Part shown: positions 26,359 through 36,258 of the stretch, piece by piece
Position numbering within the stretch: position 1 is the stretch's first letter
Layout of the letters: every line of letters begins with the position of its first letter
Assembly: GCA_028690215.1 (NCBI GenBank)
Contig: JAQVBQ010000004.1
Span: 53,204 to 117,203, forward strand
Reading direction: 5' to 3'
Length of the DNA: 64,000 bases
Source: Bacteroidales bacterium
Lineage (GTDB): Bacteria > Bacteroidota > Bacteroidia > Bacteroidales > UBA932
The notes under the pieces: model-generated
Databases searched by the model: none
Seen by the model: only the letters and a program-made list of their open reading frames with translations
Told to the model about the DNA's origin: nothing
Made by a program: the position numbers and the translations under genes

Positions 26359-29004
26359 TTAATGAGCCTCAAGCCAGTTTTTACCGGTGTTACAATCTAC
26401 AGTGAGTGGTACTGAGAGCCTTGTAACATTTTCCATCTCCTCTTTCACGATAAGGCTCAATTGTTCCTCTTCTCCCTTGATGACATCAAATACAAGCTCG
26501 TCATGTACCTGAAGGATCATCTTGCTTTTGAGCCCCTCTTTTGTTATCCTGCGGTCAACATTTATCATGGCTATCTTTATGATGTCTGCCGCACTGCCCT
26601 GTATAGGGGCATTTACAGCGTTTCTCTCCGCCAGTCCGCGAACAACGGCATTCTTTGAGTTGATGTCAGGTGTGAATCTTTTCCTTCCGTAAAGAGTCTC
26701 TACATATCCACTTTTTCGCGCCTGCTCAATCGTGTTTGTCATATAGGCATGTACTCCCGGGTATTTGTTGAAATACTCCTCAATGAGGCTCTTGGCTTCA
26801 CTCCTTGAGATATGAAGCCTCTGAGAGAGGCCAAAGGCAGATATGCCGTATATTATGCCGAAGTTGGCGACTTTTGCCCTGCTCCTCTGTTCCTTTGAAA
26901 GCATCTCTTCGGGTGTGTCGAAGATTCTGGATGCAGTGGCAGCATGGATATCCTTGCCGGCACGGAAAGCCTCTATAAAATTCTCGTCTCCGCTTATATG
27001 GGCCATTAATCTTAGCTCTATCTGTGAATAGTCGGATGACATTATACAACCATCAGGAGATGAGGGTATAAATGCCTTGCGTATCTCCCTGCCTCTCTCT
27101 GTCCTTATAGGGATATTCTGCAGGTTTGGTTTGACAGAGCTGAGCCTTCCTGTTGATGTCAGCGCCTGATTGAATGTCGTGTGCAGTTTACCGCTTTTTC
27201 TTGAGATCAGAAGCGGCAGTGGGTCTGTATATGTTGAAATCAGTTTCTTGATATTCCTGAATTCAAGTATCAGTGGAATTACCGGATGTTCCCCTTCGAG
27301 TTCTGAAAGAGTCTCTTCATCCGTAGAAAGAGCTTTCTTGCCCTCCTTTCCATTTTTGTGGCCTAGCTTGAGTTTTTCATAGAGAAGTACACTCAGCTGT
27401 TTCGGTGACGAGACGTTAAGTGTGTGATCATCTGCAATATCTCTTATTTTGTCCTCTATCTCAGAAAGTTCTGCAGTTAACTTTTCACTGTAATTTCTGA
27501 GCATTAATGTGTCAATCTTGACTCCAGTCTGTTCCATCCCTGCCAAGACGCTTATCAATGGCATCTCGATCTTGTTGTATAAACTGTAGAGGGACTCTCT
27601 CTTAAGATCTTCCTCTAGTTTGTGAAACAGTGGCAGAAGTATTGCACCCTCTTTGAAAAGAGTATCGTTGTCGTTGACGCTGTTCGCGCTCTCCTGGAAA
27701 AGGTCTGCCTGAACGACCGTTTTTTCTTCACCGAGTGTTATATCCAGATATGTTGAAGCCAGTATCTCGATCTTGTGTGCTCTCTCAGGCATCAGAAGAT
27801 AGTGCATCAGCTCAATGTCAGCCAGGTAACCCTTCAGGAAAATGGCTGCTGATGCCAGTTCATTCATCAGGGATTTAATATCATAGCCGCATTTCAACAG
27901 AGTCTGATCTTCAAGAATCTCTTTGAATACTGAAATCCGATCTCTTGTGCAGAAATAGACAGAGTCATAACAACCAATGAGATATCCTCCCTCAGCCTGT
28001 TTTATGGCAATCTCTCCCTTTGCTCTTGATTCAGCAGCGATCTCTTCGGGGGTGGCGAGCCGATAGCTGACTGTTTTAGCCTTACTTTCCGCCACAGGTT
28101 CTACAGACTTGCTTCCTGTAACTTCAAAAACCTCTCCGAGTTTCTGTATTGACCGGTTCAGAGAGCTGAACTCATACTCAGTAAAAATTCTGTTCAAATC
28201 GTTGAAATGGGGTGTAGAGAGCTTAAGAGAATCTTCATCCCATGATACATCTACATTCGTGTCGATTGTGATAAGCCTTTTGCTGAGTCCGATGTGTTGC
28301 TCTGCCTCCCGGAATGCTGCCTGCTGCTTCTCGGGCAGCTCTGTTAACATATTGTAGATGTTCTCTACAGAACCATATTTCTGTATAAGCTTTTTCGAAC
28401 CAACCTCACCGACACCCCTAACTCCGGGAACATTGTCGGAGGCGTCTCCCCAAATAGTAAGAATGTCTATAACCTGCTCGGGCCTCTCGATGGTGTAATA
28501 GTCACAAATCTCCTTCATCCCGATGACTTCCATATCTGCCCCGCTCTTTCCAGGTTTGTACTGGAATATTCTGCCTGAGACAAGTTGTCCGTAATCCTTG
28601 TCTGGAGTCACCATGTATACCTCAAAATCCTCTTTTTCCGCCCTTTTTGCCAATGTCCCTATAACATCATCAGCCTCAAATCCTGGTTTCATTATCACCG
28701 GTATTGATATCGCTTCAAGAATCTCTGACAGAGGCTCGAGTGCCTTTTTTATAAGTTCGGGGGTCTCACTCCTGTTCGCCTTGTATTCAGGGTAGAGCTC
28801 ATGACGGAATGTCTTTGCCGGAGGGTCGAATGCAACGGCAAGGTGTGTCGGCCGCTCCTTTATTATAAGGTCAATCAGGGTCTTTGTAAAACCAAATAGG
28901 ATTGATGTGTCAACCCCTTTGGAGTTGAACATCGGCCTTCTTAAGAATGCATAGTATGACCGGAATATCAATGCATGACCGTCAATAAGGAAAAGTCTCT
29001 TCAT
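26359..29004 (-). CDS. polA: DNA polymerase I, probably lacking proofreading
   Basis: Repair and Okazaki-fragment polymerase, 881 residues. The 5' nuclease domain (1-290) has FEADDVIG, TPDKDYGQL and WGDASDNVPGVRGVG. The polymerase domain (about 475-881) has motif A SSDYSQIELRLMAHIS at 656-671, motif B RSRAKVANFGIIYG at 707-720 and motif C VHDELVFDV. The middle domain (about 312-425) keeps the size of a 3'-5' exonuclease. Where the exonuclease I motif DxE should be, it reads GEIAIKQAEGG, so the metal-binding acids are missing, as in Taq polymerase. Three bases separate it from queD. Confidence 0.95.
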   Translation of the reverse strand: MKRLFLIDGHALIFRSYYAFLRRPMFNSKGVDTSILFGFTKTLIDLIIKERPTHLAVAFDPPAKTFRHELYPEYKANRSETPELIKKALEPLSEILEAISIPVIMKPGFEADDVIGTLAKRAEKEDFEVYMVTPDKDYGQLVSGRIFQYKPGKSGADMEVIGMKEICDYYTIERPEQVIDILTIWGDASDNVPGVRGVGEVGSKKLIQKYGSVENIYNMLTELPEKQQAAFREAEQHIGLSKRLITIDTNVDVSWDEDSLKLSTPHFNDLNRIFTEYEFSSLNRSIQKLGEVFEVTGSKSVEPVAESKAKTVSYRLATPEEIAAESRAKGEIAIKQAEGGYLIGCYDSVYFCTRDRISVFKEILEDQTLLKCGYDIKSLMNELASAAIFLKGYLADIELMHYLLMPERAHKIEILASTYLDITLGEEKTVVQADLFQESANSVNDNDTLFKEGAILLPLFHKLEEDLKRESLYSLYNKIEMPLISVLAGMEQTGVKIDTLMLRNYSEKLTAELSEIEDKIRDIADDHTLNVSSPKQLSVLLYEKLKLGHKNGKEGKKALSTDEETLSELEGEHPVIPLILEFRNIKKLISTYTDPLPLLISRKSGKLHTTFNQALTSTGRLSSVKPNLQNIPIRTERGREIRKAFIPSSPDGCIMSSDYSQIELRLMAHISGDENFIEAFRAGKDIHAATASRIFDTPEEMLSKEQRSRAKVANFGIIYGISAFGLSQRLHISRSEAKSLIEEYFNKYPGVHAYMTNTIEQARKSGYVETLYGRKRFTPDINSKNAVVRGLAERNAVNAPIQGSAADIIKIAMINVDRRITKEGLKSKMILQVHDELVFDVIKGEEEQLSLIVKEEMENVTRLSVPLTVDCNTGKNWLEAH

Positions 29005-29006
29005 AA

Positions 29007-29462
29007 TTAAATCAAGCTTTGGCTGTTGTCGTCAGCCATCCATTCCACATAGGATGTGGGTGTCTCGTACAATTTGATGCTTTGAAGTGTCACCTTGGCC
29101 GGTAGTCTCTCTATAAGAATGTCGTGGATGTACAGGACCAGGTTTTCGCAGGTGGGCTGGAAGTCTACTATGACAACATTATCGTATGCCTCGGAAATTT
29201 CTGATGACAAGGCGGATCCCCTCCTTAAGATAAGTGCGTGGTCGAAAACGTTTATAATATAATCATTTACTACCTTTTTCAGATCGCTGAAATCGAGTAC
29301 CATGCCGTTTTTCGGATTAGAAGTCTCTGATATTGGAGTGCCCTTGACAGTTATATATAATCCGTATGAATGTCCATGTATGTGGCGGCACTTTCCATCG
29401 TACCCGGTGAGTGCATGTGCTCCTTCGAACCGGAATTCTTTTGTAATGCGAAGTGTTGACAT
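29007..29462 (-). CDS. queD: 6-carboxytetrahydropterin synthase / 6-pyruvoyl-tetrahydropterin synthase family (QueD)
   Basis: Converts 7,8-dihydroneopterin triphosphate to 6-carboxytetrahydropterin on the route to queuosine and other deazapurines. The 151 residues have the zinc ligands H16, H29 and H31 and the catalytic Cys C25 (FEGAHALTG then CRHIHGHSYGL). NGMVLDFSDLKKVV and the C-terminal LYETPTSYVEW follow. queC and queE are not in the window. It is the first gene of queD-polA-sigma-rsmG. Confidence 0.9.
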   Translation of the reverse strand: MSTLRITKEFRFEGAHALTGYDGKCRHIHGHSYGLYITVKGTPISETSNPKNGMVLDFSDLKKVVNDYIINVFDHALILRRGSALSSEISEAYDNVVIVDFQPTCENLVLYIHDILIERLPAKVTLQSIKLYETPTSYVEWMADDNSQSLI

Positions 29463-29472
29463 TATTTTTTTA

Positions 29473-29480
29473 CAAAAGTA
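29473..29480 (-). promoter_or_regulatory. Possible -7 element for queD-polA-sigma-rsmG
   Basis: On the minus strand TACTTTTG ends 10 bases before the queD ATG, which would leave a leader of only a few bases. The gap 29463-29615 is very AT-rich and holds no gene. Confidence 0.35.
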
Positions 29481-29589
29481 TTAATATTTTTGTAAAATCT
29501 GGAATAACTAATATTCTATTAAATAGATGAAAACTAAATAAGTTTTATTTAAATAATTAATTAAAGTTTTTATTTTTATTACAAATTCT

Positions 29590-29597
29590 TACTTTTG
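29590..29597 (+). promoter_or_regulatory. Predicted -7 element for the aminotransferase gene
   Basis: TACTTTTG, 18 bases before the ATG. The -33 region is T-rich without a clear TTTG. Confidence 0.45.
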
Positions 29598-29615
29598 TAG
29601 AAAAATTTATAAGTC

Positions 29616-30809
29616 ATGGCGATAAATATTCAAAACTTTCTATCTTCCAATGCAAAGAATATGAGAAGATCTGCAATCAGAGATCTTCTTAGTGTAGCAA
29701 ACAGACCAGAGGTAATTTCATTTGCAGGAGGTTTCCCGAATGCAGCAACTTTTCCTATCGATGATCTTAAGGTAATAATGCAAGAGGTACTGGAAACAGA
29801 AGGTACATCAGCCCTTCAGTACGGACCAACAGAGGGTAATCAGAAGCTAAGGGAGCAGATAGCAAAGAGATATTCTGAAAAAGGATGCAAGGTTACAGCA
29901 AAAAACATTCTGATAACAACATCTTCACAACAGGCTATAGATTTAACAACAAAAATATTCATCAATCCGGGTGATACCATTATCTGCGGTCTTCCATCAT
30001 ATTTAGGAGCTCTTCAGGCTTTCTGGTCATACCAGGCAGAACCGGTAGGCATAAAATGTGACAATGACCTTGAGGATACAGTAAAAGAGCTTATCACCAA
30101 AGGCCAAAAACCAAAATTTGTCTATGCAATTCCAGATTTCCAGAACCCTTCAGGAGTGACAATGACCCTGGAGCAAAGGAAGTATGTTCTTGATGTAGTA
30201 AAGAGATATGACCTGCTTCTTCTTGAGGACAGCCCTTATAGAGAGCTCAGGTTTGACGGTGTGGAGCAACCTATGATGTATTCGCTCGATGATGACAATA
30301 GAGTTATATTGCTGGGTACATTCTCCAAGACATTCCTTCCGGGCTTCCGTATCGGATGGATAATTGCACCGGAAGAGATTATTGACAGACTTATTGTTGC
30401 AAAACAATCAACAGACCTTTGTACTCCGGTATTTGATCAGGCTGTAGCTGCTAAATATCTTGAGAAGGGTCTCTTTGAGAAGAACCTTCAGAAGACTATC
30501 GCTCTATATCGCGAGAAGAGAGACCATATGTTGGCTTGTTTTGAAAAATATATGCCTAAGGGAGTTGCATGGACACACCCTGAAGGAGGACTTTTCCTCT
30601 TTGTCAAGTTGCCTGAGGGTTATGATACAAGGGCTCTTTTTGATATAGCAATGAAAGAGGATGTCGCTTTCGTGATAGGAGAGGCATTCCATTGCGACGG
30701 TTCCGGAAAGAATACAATGAGGATGAACTTCTCATTTATGAATGCTGAAAAAACCGAGGAGGGTGTTAAAAGACTTGCCCGTGCAATTGATAAAATGATT
30801 AATAAGTAA
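29616..30809 (+). CDS. PLP-dependent aminotransferase, class I/II (2-aminoadipate transaminase-like)
   Basis: Fold-type I PLP enzyme of 397 residues. The Schiff-base Lys is K238 in GTFSKTFLPGFRIGW. Other landmarks are SFAGGFPNAATFP, the LQYGPTEGNQKLREQI segment, the cofactor-stacking region ITTSSQQAIDL, and the YAIPDFQNPSG segment, in which Asn and Asp contact PLP. These motifs group it with the LysN/AAD-type and MocR-domain aminotransferases. The exact amino-acid substrate cannot be told. No helix-turn-helix is attached. It is a single-gene unit with its own terminator. Confidence 0.9.
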   Translation: MAINIQNFLSSNAKNMRRSAIRDLLSVANRPEVISFAGGFPNAATFPIDDLKVIMQEVLETEGTSALQYGPTEGNQKLREQIAKRYSEKGCKVTAKNILITTSSQQAIDLTTKIFINPGDTIICGLPSYLGALQAFWSYQAEPVGIKCDNDLEDTVKELITKGQKPKFVYAIPDFQNPSGVTMTLEQRKYVLDVVKRYDLLLLEDSPYRELRFDGVEQPMMYSLDDDNRVILLGTFSKTFLPGFRIGWIIAPEEIIDRLIVAKQSTDLCTPVFDQAVAAKYLEKGLFEKNLQKTIALYREKRDHMLACFEKYMPKGVAWTHPEGGLFLFVKLPEGYDTRALFDIAMKEDVAFVIGEAFHCDGSGKNTMRMNFSFMNAEKTEEGVKRLARAIDKMINK

Positions 30810-30830
30810 TAATCAGTTTTACTGACAGAT

Positions 30831-30864
30831 GGGGGCTTTGGCGTTATCGCCGGAGCCCCCTTTT
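30831..30864 (+). terminator. Strong terminator after the aminotransferase gene
   Basis: A 13-bp stem, GGGGGCTTTGGCG with CGCCGGAGCCCCC (two G-T pairs), a TTAT loop, then TTTT. It lies 22 bases after the stop codon. Confidence 0.92.
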
Positions 30865-30897
30865 CTATTTAAATTTTCAATGATTTTTTTTATTTAG

Positions 30898-30905
30898 TAT
30901 TTTTG
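30898..30905 (+). promoter_or_regulatory. Predicted tpiA -7 element
   Basis: TATTTTTG, 32 bases before the tpiA ATG. The -33 region lacks a clear TTTG. Confidence 0.45.
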
Positions 30906-30937
30906 CAGCCAAAGTTAAATACATAAAATTATAGGAT

Positions 30938-31705
30938 ATGAGAAAGAAAATTGTTGCCGGAAACTGGAAAATGAACACTACAATCAAGGAGGCTGAAGTG
31001 CTTGTTAAAGACCTTACAGCTCTTGTAGATGAGTTTGATACAGATGTCGATATTATAGTGTGTCCTCCTTTCACTCACCTTGACTCTGTTGCCAGACTGC
31101 TTGCCAAACAATATGATGAGAAAGAGAAGATATATCTTGGTGCTCAAAACTGTGCCGATCACACATCTGGTGCATACACAGGAGAGGTATCAGTAAACAT
31201 GTTGAAATCTGTTAACTGCAAATATGTGATACTTGGCCACTCAGAGAGAAGGGAGTATTATCATGAGAATAGTGCATCTTTGTATGAGAAGATAGAATTG
31301 GCTCTCAATGCCGGTATTATTCCGATTTTCTGTGTAGGTGAGAAACTTGAGGAGAGAGAGTCCAACAGACATTTCGAGGTTGTTGCTGAGCAGATCAAGG
31401 ACGTGCTATACAGGCTCAAAGGGGCTGAAATGAGCAAGATAATAATTGCCTATGAACCGGTTTGGGCTATTGGTACAGGTAAAACTGCCACTTCGGAGCA
31501 GGCCGAAGAGATGCACGCATATATAAGAAAGGTAGTGGCAGATAAATTCGGTGATGTAGCTGACATTGTTCCTATTTTGTATGGTGGAAGTTGCAAGCCG
31601 TCGAATGCCCAGGAGATATTCTCTAAACCGAATGTTGACGGAGGTCTGATCGGAGGTGCATCGTTAGTTGCCAAAGATTTTGTGGATATTGTAAAATCCT
31701 TCTAA
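30938..31705 (+). CDS. tpiA: Triosephosphate isomerase
   Basis: Interconverts glyceraldehyde 3-phosphate and dihydroxyacetone phosphate in glycolysis. The 255-residue TIM barrel has all catalytic residues: K11 in GNWKMN, H101 in LGHSERR and E173 in [11 protein letters not shown], followed by the flexible loop [18 protein letters not shown] and GGLIGGASL form the phosphate site. Its stop shares one base with the prmA start. Confidence 0.99.
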   Translation: MRKKIVAGNWKMNTTIKEAEVLVKDLTALVDEFDTDVDIIVCPPFTHLDSVARLLAKQYDEKEKIYLGAQNCADHTSGAYTGEVSVNMLKSVNCKYVILGHSERREYYHENSASLYEKIELALNAGIIPIFCVGEKLEERESNRHFEVVAEQIKDVLYRLKGAEMSKIIIAYEPVWAIGTGKTATSEQAEEMHAYIRKVVADKFGDVADIVPILYGGSCKPSNAQEIFSKPNVDGGLIGGASLVAKDFVDIVKSF

Positions 31706-32556
31706 TGAATTATATAGAGGTAATCTTTGAGATTGAGCCGTTTTCAGAAGATTATGCAGAGCAGGTAATAGCTCAAATAGAAGAGCTCCCTTACGAAAGT
31801 TTTGCAACAGAGAATGGATGTCTCAAAGCTTATATTCCTGAGGAGAAGTACTCTGCAGGTGATCTGAGGGCTCTGCTTTCTGCCTTTGCAAACTCTCCGG
31901 AGTTTCAGGTGAAGAGCAGTGCATCTCTTATTCACGAGCAAAACTGGAACATTTTATGGGAGTCAAATTTTCCTCCTATTGCAATTGGAGGTAAATGTAC
32001 TGTAAAAGCCAGTTTTCATAAGGGACTTCCTAAAACAAGGTACACAATAACAATTGATCCTAAGATGGCCTTCGGTACCGGACACCATCAGACAACCTCT
32101 CTTATGGTGGAGACTTTGCTGGATGCGCAAGTAAAAGGGAAAAGAGTGCTGGATGTGGGTTGTGGAACAGGAATTCTCTCTATTCTTGCTGCAAAGATGG
32201 GCGCATCTGCACCTGTACATGCAATTGATATTGATCATATTGCCGTATCTTCGACAGAGGAGAATGTGAAAAAGAACAGAGTTCAGGGAAAGGTTGTCGC
32301 TCTTTGCGGAGATGCATCTCTGATACAAGCCGGGAGATATGATATTTTACTGGCCAATATCAACAGGAATATAATACTTCAGGATATAGCCACATATAGC
32401 AGGGCTCTGACAACTTCGGGGAGACTCTACATAAGCGGCTTCTATAGTGAAGATCTGCCGATGATACTGGAGGAGGCAAAAAAATTCTCTCTTGAGTATG
32501 TGACTGAGAGAAGACGCGATAATTGGATGGCTGCAGAACTGAAAAAAGTTGACTAA
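31705..32556 (+). CDS. prmA: Ribosomal protein L11 methyltransferase
   Basis: SAM-dependent enzyme that trimethylates ribosomal protein L11. The 283 residues have an N-terminal substrate-binding part (about 1-90), then DPKMAFGTGHHQTTSLM and the SAM motif VLDVGCGTGILSILAAKMGA. The catalytic loop DILLANINRNII follows. It starts within the tpiA stop (TAATG), so translation is probably coupled. Confidence 0.94.
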   Translation: MNYIEVIFEIEPFSEDYAEQVIAQIEELPYESFATENGCLKAYIPEEKYSAGDLRALLSAFANSPEFQVKSSASLIHEQNWNILWESNFPPIAIGGKCTVKASFHKGLPKTRYTITIDPKMAFGTGHHQTTSLMVETLLDAQVKGKRVLDVGCGTGILSILAAKMGASAPVHAIDIDHIAVSSTEENVKKNRVQGKVVALCGDASLIQAGRYDILLANINRNIILQDIATYSRALTTSGRLYISGFYSEDLPMILEEAKKFSLEYVTERRRDNWMAAELKKVD

Positions 32557-32569
32557 CCGTCATTCAGGT

Positions 32570-32600
32570 GTTGCAAAATTAGAAAATTATCGTACCTTTG
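32570..32600 (+). promoter_or_regulatory. Predicted tRNA-Leu promoter
   Basis: GTTG (32570-32573), 19 bases, TACCTTTG (32593-32600), 11 bases before the mature tRNA 5' end. Confidence 0.7.
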
Positions 32601-32611
32601 CATCCCTCAAA

Positions 32612-32693
32612 GCGGGCATGGCGTAATTGGTAGCCGCGCCAGACTTAGGATCTGGTGCCGTAAGGCGTGGGGGTTCGAGTCCCTTTGCCCGCA
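32612..32693 (+). tRNA. tRNA-Leu (anticodon UAG)
   Basis: 82 bases that fold as a class II tRNA. A 7-bp acceptor stem pairs GCGGGCA with TGCCCGC, and the discriminator base is A. A D-arm is present. The anticodon stem CCAGA/TCTGG surrounds loop CTTAGGA, giving anticodon TAG at 32646-32648. There is a variable arm (TGCCGTAAGGCGT region), and the T-arm is GGGGGTTCGAGTCCC. The 3' CCA is not encoded. It reads CUA and probably other CUN codons. Confidence 0.97.
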
Positions 32694-32695
32694 CT

Positions 32696-32729
32696 AAAAA
32701 GCAGATAGCCTTTGGGGTATCTGCTTTTT
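32696..32729 (+). terminator. Terminator after tRNA-Leu
   Basis: A 12-bp perfect stem AAAAAGCAGATA (32696-32707) with TATCTGCTTTTT (32718-32729), a 10-base loop, and the T-run as part of the 3' arm. Confidence 0.9.
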
Positions 32730-32763
32730 AGCTATTAGCTTGATTGATAATAATAACAGATAT

Positions 32764-34089
32764 ATGAAAGTAACACAAAAAAACATTGATGATCTGAATC
32801 TCACTGTTACTCTTAACATTGAGCAGGGAGACTATAGCGATAAGCAGAAGAAGATTCTTAACGACTATCGCAGAAAAGCTGATATCAAAGGATTCCGTAA
32901 AGGAATGGCCCCAATGAGTCTTATTGAAAAGATGCATGGCAGGTCTGCTATGCTTGATGCTGTTAATAATCTCATATCTGAAGGTCTGAATAACTATATC
33001 TCTGAAAACAAGCTTAATATTTTAGGAGAACCACTGCCTAATGGGACTGAACAAAAAGAGATCGATTGGGACAATGACACAACCTTCGAGTTTGTATTTG
33101 ACCTGGCTCTTGCTCCAAAGGTTGAAATTCAGCTGAGCAAGGATGATAAAATCCCATACTATGAAGTTAAGATTTCAAAAGAAGAGAAAGAAAAATATAC
33201 CGGTAATATAAAGAAACAGTTCGGGCAGCTTGGCGTGGCGGACATGATTGAGGAGGAGGATTTCATCATCGCTGACCTTATACAAGGTGAGATGAGAATT
33301 GAAGGAACCTATGTAGCAATGAGGTCTATCGAGGATGCAAAGATTAAGAAGACATTCATCGGTAAAAAAGCCGGGGATGAGTTTGAAATCGATGTAAACA
33401 AGGCTTTTGCAAACGAGACTGACAGAGCAGCATTGCTTAAGGTTAAGAAAGAGGAGCTTGCTTCAATCGAACCAATTTTCAATGTAATTGTTAAGGAGGT
33501 TAAGAGATTTGTAGATGCTGAGGTTAACCAGGATCTCTTTGACAAGGTTTTTGGAGCGGGTGTGATAACCAGCCAGGAGGAGTTTGATGCTAAATTGGTA
33601 GAGAGGATGAAGGGAGAGTTTGCTCAGGAGAGTGACTATCGCTATATGCTTGATGCAAGAGAGTATCTTATCGAGAAGAGTGCACTCAAATTGCCTGAAG
33701 ATTTTCTCAAGAGGTGGCTCTTTACTGCCAACGAGGGAAAATTCACAATGGAGGAGATAGAGAAGGATTTCGCACTTTTCCTTAAGGATTTCCGCTGGCA
33801 GATGATACGCCAGACCATTATGAAAGAGCAGAAGCTGGAGGTTACTAAGGAGATTCTGATAGAGAATGCAAAGAAGATAGCAAGCTACCAATTTGCAATG
33901 TATGGTCTGACAAATGCACCTGAAGAGCAGGTTGAGAAGTATGCTCAATCACTGTTGTCAAATGAGAAAGAGGGCAGGAGAATATATGAGAAGGCAGAAG
34001 AGGATATGACTATTGAATATGTCAAGAGCGTTACATCTATTGACAAAAAGTCCATATCTCTCGATGAACTTCAAAAAATGACCAACTAA
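32764..34089 (+). CDS. tig: Trigger factor
   Basis: Ribosome-bound chaperone that meets nascent chains at the exit tunnel. The ATG at 32764 gives 441 residues starting MKVTQKNIDDLN. An in-frame start 8 codons upstream falls right behind the tRNA terminator and is less likely. The ribosome-binding signature region GFRKGMAPMSLIEKMHG lies at about residues 43-60, matching the GFRxGxxP motif. The long charged helical C-terminal domain is present. The FKBP-like middle domain is diverged, as is usual in this phylum. clpP and clpX follow, the classic tig-clpP-clpX order. Confidence 0.95.
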   Translation: MKVTQKNIDDLNLTVTLNIEQGDYSDKQKKILNDYRRKADIKGFRKGMAPMSLIEKMHGRSAMLDAVNNLISEGLNNYISENKLNILGEPLPNGTEQKEIDWDNDTTFEFVFDLALAPKVEIQLSKDDKIPYYEVKISKEEKEKYTGNIKKQFGQLGVADMIEEEDFIIADLIQGEMRIEGTYVAMRSIEDAKIKKTFIGKKAGDEFEIDVNKAFANETDRAALLKVKKEELASIEPIFNVIVKEVKRFVDAEVNQDLFDKVFGAGVITSQEEFDAKLVERMKGEFAQESDYRYMLDAREYLIEKSALKLPEDFLKRWLFTANEGKFTMEEIEKDFALFLKDFRWQMIRQTIMKEQKLEVTKEILIENAKKIASYQFAMYGLTNAPEEQVEKYAQSLLSNEKEGRRIYEKAEEDMTIEYVKSVTSIDKKSISLDELQKMTN

Positions 34090-34100
34090 TTTTAAAAAAT

Positions 34101-34772
34101 ATGGCTACTGAATTTGAAAAATTTGCCAGGTTGCACCAGGGCGTCAGCAGTCTGTCTATGCACAGGTTCCAGTCCCTATATGGTGCATACATCAACCCTA
34201 CAATCATCGAGGAGAGACAGTTGAATGTCGCTGCCATGGATGTTTTCTCAAGGTTGATGATGGACAGGATCATATTCTTGGGAGTGCCTATCAACGACGA
34301 TGTTGCCAACATTATTCAGGCGCAACTTTTATATCTTGACTCAGTTGATTCTAAGGCTGATATTCAGCTTTACATCAACTCTCCGGGAGGCTCGGTATAT
34401 GCCGGCCTGGGCATATATGACACAATGCAGCTTGTAGGCTCCGATGTTGCCACTATCTGTACAGGTATGGCTGCTTCAATGTCGGCTATATTGCTGACAG
34501 CAGGGGCTTCTGGCAAAAGATCGGCCCTGCCTCATTCAAGAGTCATGATTCACCAGCCTATGGGAGGTGCAGAGGGACAGGCAGTTGATATCGAGATTAC
34601 TGCAAGAGAGATTATGAAGATTAAGAAGGAGTTGTATGAAATCATCTCCCATCACTCAGGCAAACCGCTGGATATCATAGAGAAAGATGCAGACAGAGAT
34701 TACTGGATGACTGCAACTGAAGCTAAAGCATACGGCATGATTGACGAAATCCTGATTAAATCTAAAAAATAG
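34101..34772 (+). CDS. clpP: ATP-dependent Clp protease proteolytic subunit
   Basis: Serine protease that forms the tetradecameric chamber fed by ClpX. In 223 residues the catalytic triad can be placed: S126 in [11 protein letters not shown]151 in MIHQPMGG and D200 in the DADRDYWM stretch. [20 protein letters not shown] is the conserved handle/oxyanion region. The N-terminus is about 30 residues longer than mature E. coli ClpP and is probably processed. It lies 11 bases after tig and 10 before clpX. Confidence 0.98.
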   Translation: MATEFEKFARLHQGVSSLSMHRFQSLYGAYINPTIIEERQLNVAAMDVFSRLMMDRIIFLGVPINDDVANIIQAQLLYLDSVDSKADIQLYINSPGGSVYAGLGIYDTMQLVGSDVATICTGMAASMSAILLTAGASGKRSALPHSRVMIHQPMGGAEGQAVDIEITAREIMKIKKELYEIISHHSGKPLDIIEKDADRDYWMTATEAKAYGMIDEILIKSKK

Positions 34773-34782
34773 TTGTATAAAT

Positions 34783-36021
34783 ATGGCATCCAAGTATAAC
34801 GACTATTGTTCATTTTGCGGACGGGGAAAGGACGAGGTAGAGGTTCTTATAGCCGGAGAGATAGCCAGTATTTGTGGCGAATGTGCACAACAGGCTGTGG
34901 ATTACTCCAAAGAGGCGATGAGGGCAAAGAGATCAAAAGGACGTAAGAGTGAGGATTCTGAGAAGAAACTCATGAAACCTGTTGAGATCACTCAGTTTCT
35001 TGACCAATATGTGATAGGTCAGGATGAGGCAAAGAAACACCTCGCTGTTGCCGTATACAACCACTATAAGAGAATCTCCAATCCCGGCAATGATGACCTG
35101 GATCTTGAAAAATCAAACATCATGCTCATCGGTCAGACCGGTACAGGAAAGACCCTTTTAGCCCGGACCATAGCCAAGATGCTGGATGTTCCCTTCACAA
35201 TTGTAGATGCAACCGTGCTCACAGAAGCCGGCTATGTAGGAGAGGATGTCGAGAGTATATTGACAAGATTGCTTCAGGAGGCAGACTATGATGTTGAGAG
35301 GGCTCAGAGGGGAATTGTATTTATTGATGAGATTGACAAAATTGCAAGAAAAAGCGATAATCCGTCAATAACAAGAGATGTTTCTGGTGAGGGTGTGCAA
35401 CAGGCTATGCTGAAACTTCTGGAGGGAAGCGTTGTGAATGTTCCACCTCAGGGAGGGCGTAAGCACCCTGAACAAAGGATGATAGCTGTCGATACTAAGA
35501 ATATCCTTTTTATCTGCGGCGGGGCGTTTGAAGGAATAGACAGAAAGATCTCACAAAGGCTGAACACTCAGGTTGTGGGTTATGGGGCAGAGAAGAAGAG
35601 AAGCAAGATTGACAAGGATAACCTTATAAGATATGTCTCTCCTCAGGATTTGCGGGCCTATGGTCTTATTCCGGAGATAATAGGCAGGTTGCCTGTTCTG
35701 ACTTACCTCCATCCATTGGACAGAAAAGCATTGAGGACTATCCTGACAGAGCCGAAAAATGCGCTGGTCAAGCAGTATCACAAGCTTTTCGAACTTGACG
35801 GTGTCAAGTTGAAGATTGAGGATGATGTGTTGGATTATATTGTTAATACTTCAATTGAGTACAAGCTTGGGGCTAGAGGTTTGCGCTCAATATGCGAGGC
35901 AATTATGGTAGATGCCATGTACGAGACTCCTTCACAGGCAAAGAAGAGCCTTACCATAAAGCTTGACTATGCAAAGAAGAAGATTGACAAGTTCACAGGT
36001 ATACTGGCAGCTTCTGCTTAA
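34783..36021 (+). CDS. clpX: ATP-dependent Clp protease ATP-binding subunit ClpX
   Basis: AAA+ unfoldase that delivers proteins to ClpP. The 412 residues include an N-terminal zinc-binding domain with C9, C12, C31 and C34. Walker A GQTGTGKT is at 117-124. The [18 protein letters not shown] pore segment, Walker [15 protein letters not shown], sensor 1 and [13 protein letters not shown] (sensor 2 Arg) follow. The ClpP-contact IGF-type loop region is present but diverged. Confidence 0.98.
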   Translation: MASKYNDYCSFCGRGKDEVEVLIAGEIASICGECAQQAVDYSKEAMRAKRSKGRKSEDSEKKLMKPVEITQFLDQYVIGQDEAKKHLAVAVYNHYKRISNPGNDDLDLEKSNIMLIGQTGTGKTLLARTIAKMLDVPFTIVDATVLTEAGYVGEDVESILTRLLQEADYDVERAQRGIVFIDEIDKIARKSDNPSITRDVSGEGVQQAMLKLLEGSVVNVPPQGGRKHPEQRMIAVDTKNILFICGGAFEGIDRKISQRLNTQVVGYGAEKKRSKIDKDNLIRYVSPQDLRAYGLIPEIIGRLPVLTYLHPLDRKALRTILTEPKNALVKQYHKLFELDGVKLKIEDDVLDYIVNTSIEYKLGARGLRSICEAIMVDAMYETPSQAKKSLTIKLDYAKKKIDKFTGILAASA

Positions 36022-36027
36022 TAACGA

Positions 36028-36258
36028 CTACTTTTTTGGTAATATTTCATAACCGGCAGCTGTGAGAATCTCAGCTGCTGCTTGATATTCCTCTTCAGGA
36101 ACCTGAAGCTTGACGTTCGATGTCGGATATATGTTAATCACAGAGTTATAGAACTCATCTTTCAGAAAAGTGTGTATACCGTTAGCCTCAAGGTTTGATC
36201 TTGGTATCAGTATGTCCTGTGGGTAGGCTGAAGTCAGTATCGTAATCCATTTATCCAT
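36028..36258 (-). CDS. DUF2007 family small protein
   Basis: Protein of 76 residues in the family annotated as putative prokaryotic signal-transducing protein (DUF2007). It starts MDKWITILTSAYPQDILIPRSNLEANGI and ends with EEYQAAAEILTAAGYEI, the usual small alpha-beta fold. No catalytic residues or membrane helix are seen. It is convergent with clpX at a 6-base gap. Function unknown. Confidence 0.75.
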   Translation of the reverse strand: MDKWITILTSAYPQDILIPRSNLEANGIHTFLKDEFYNSVINIYPTSNVKLQVPEEEYQAAAEILTAAGYEILPKK

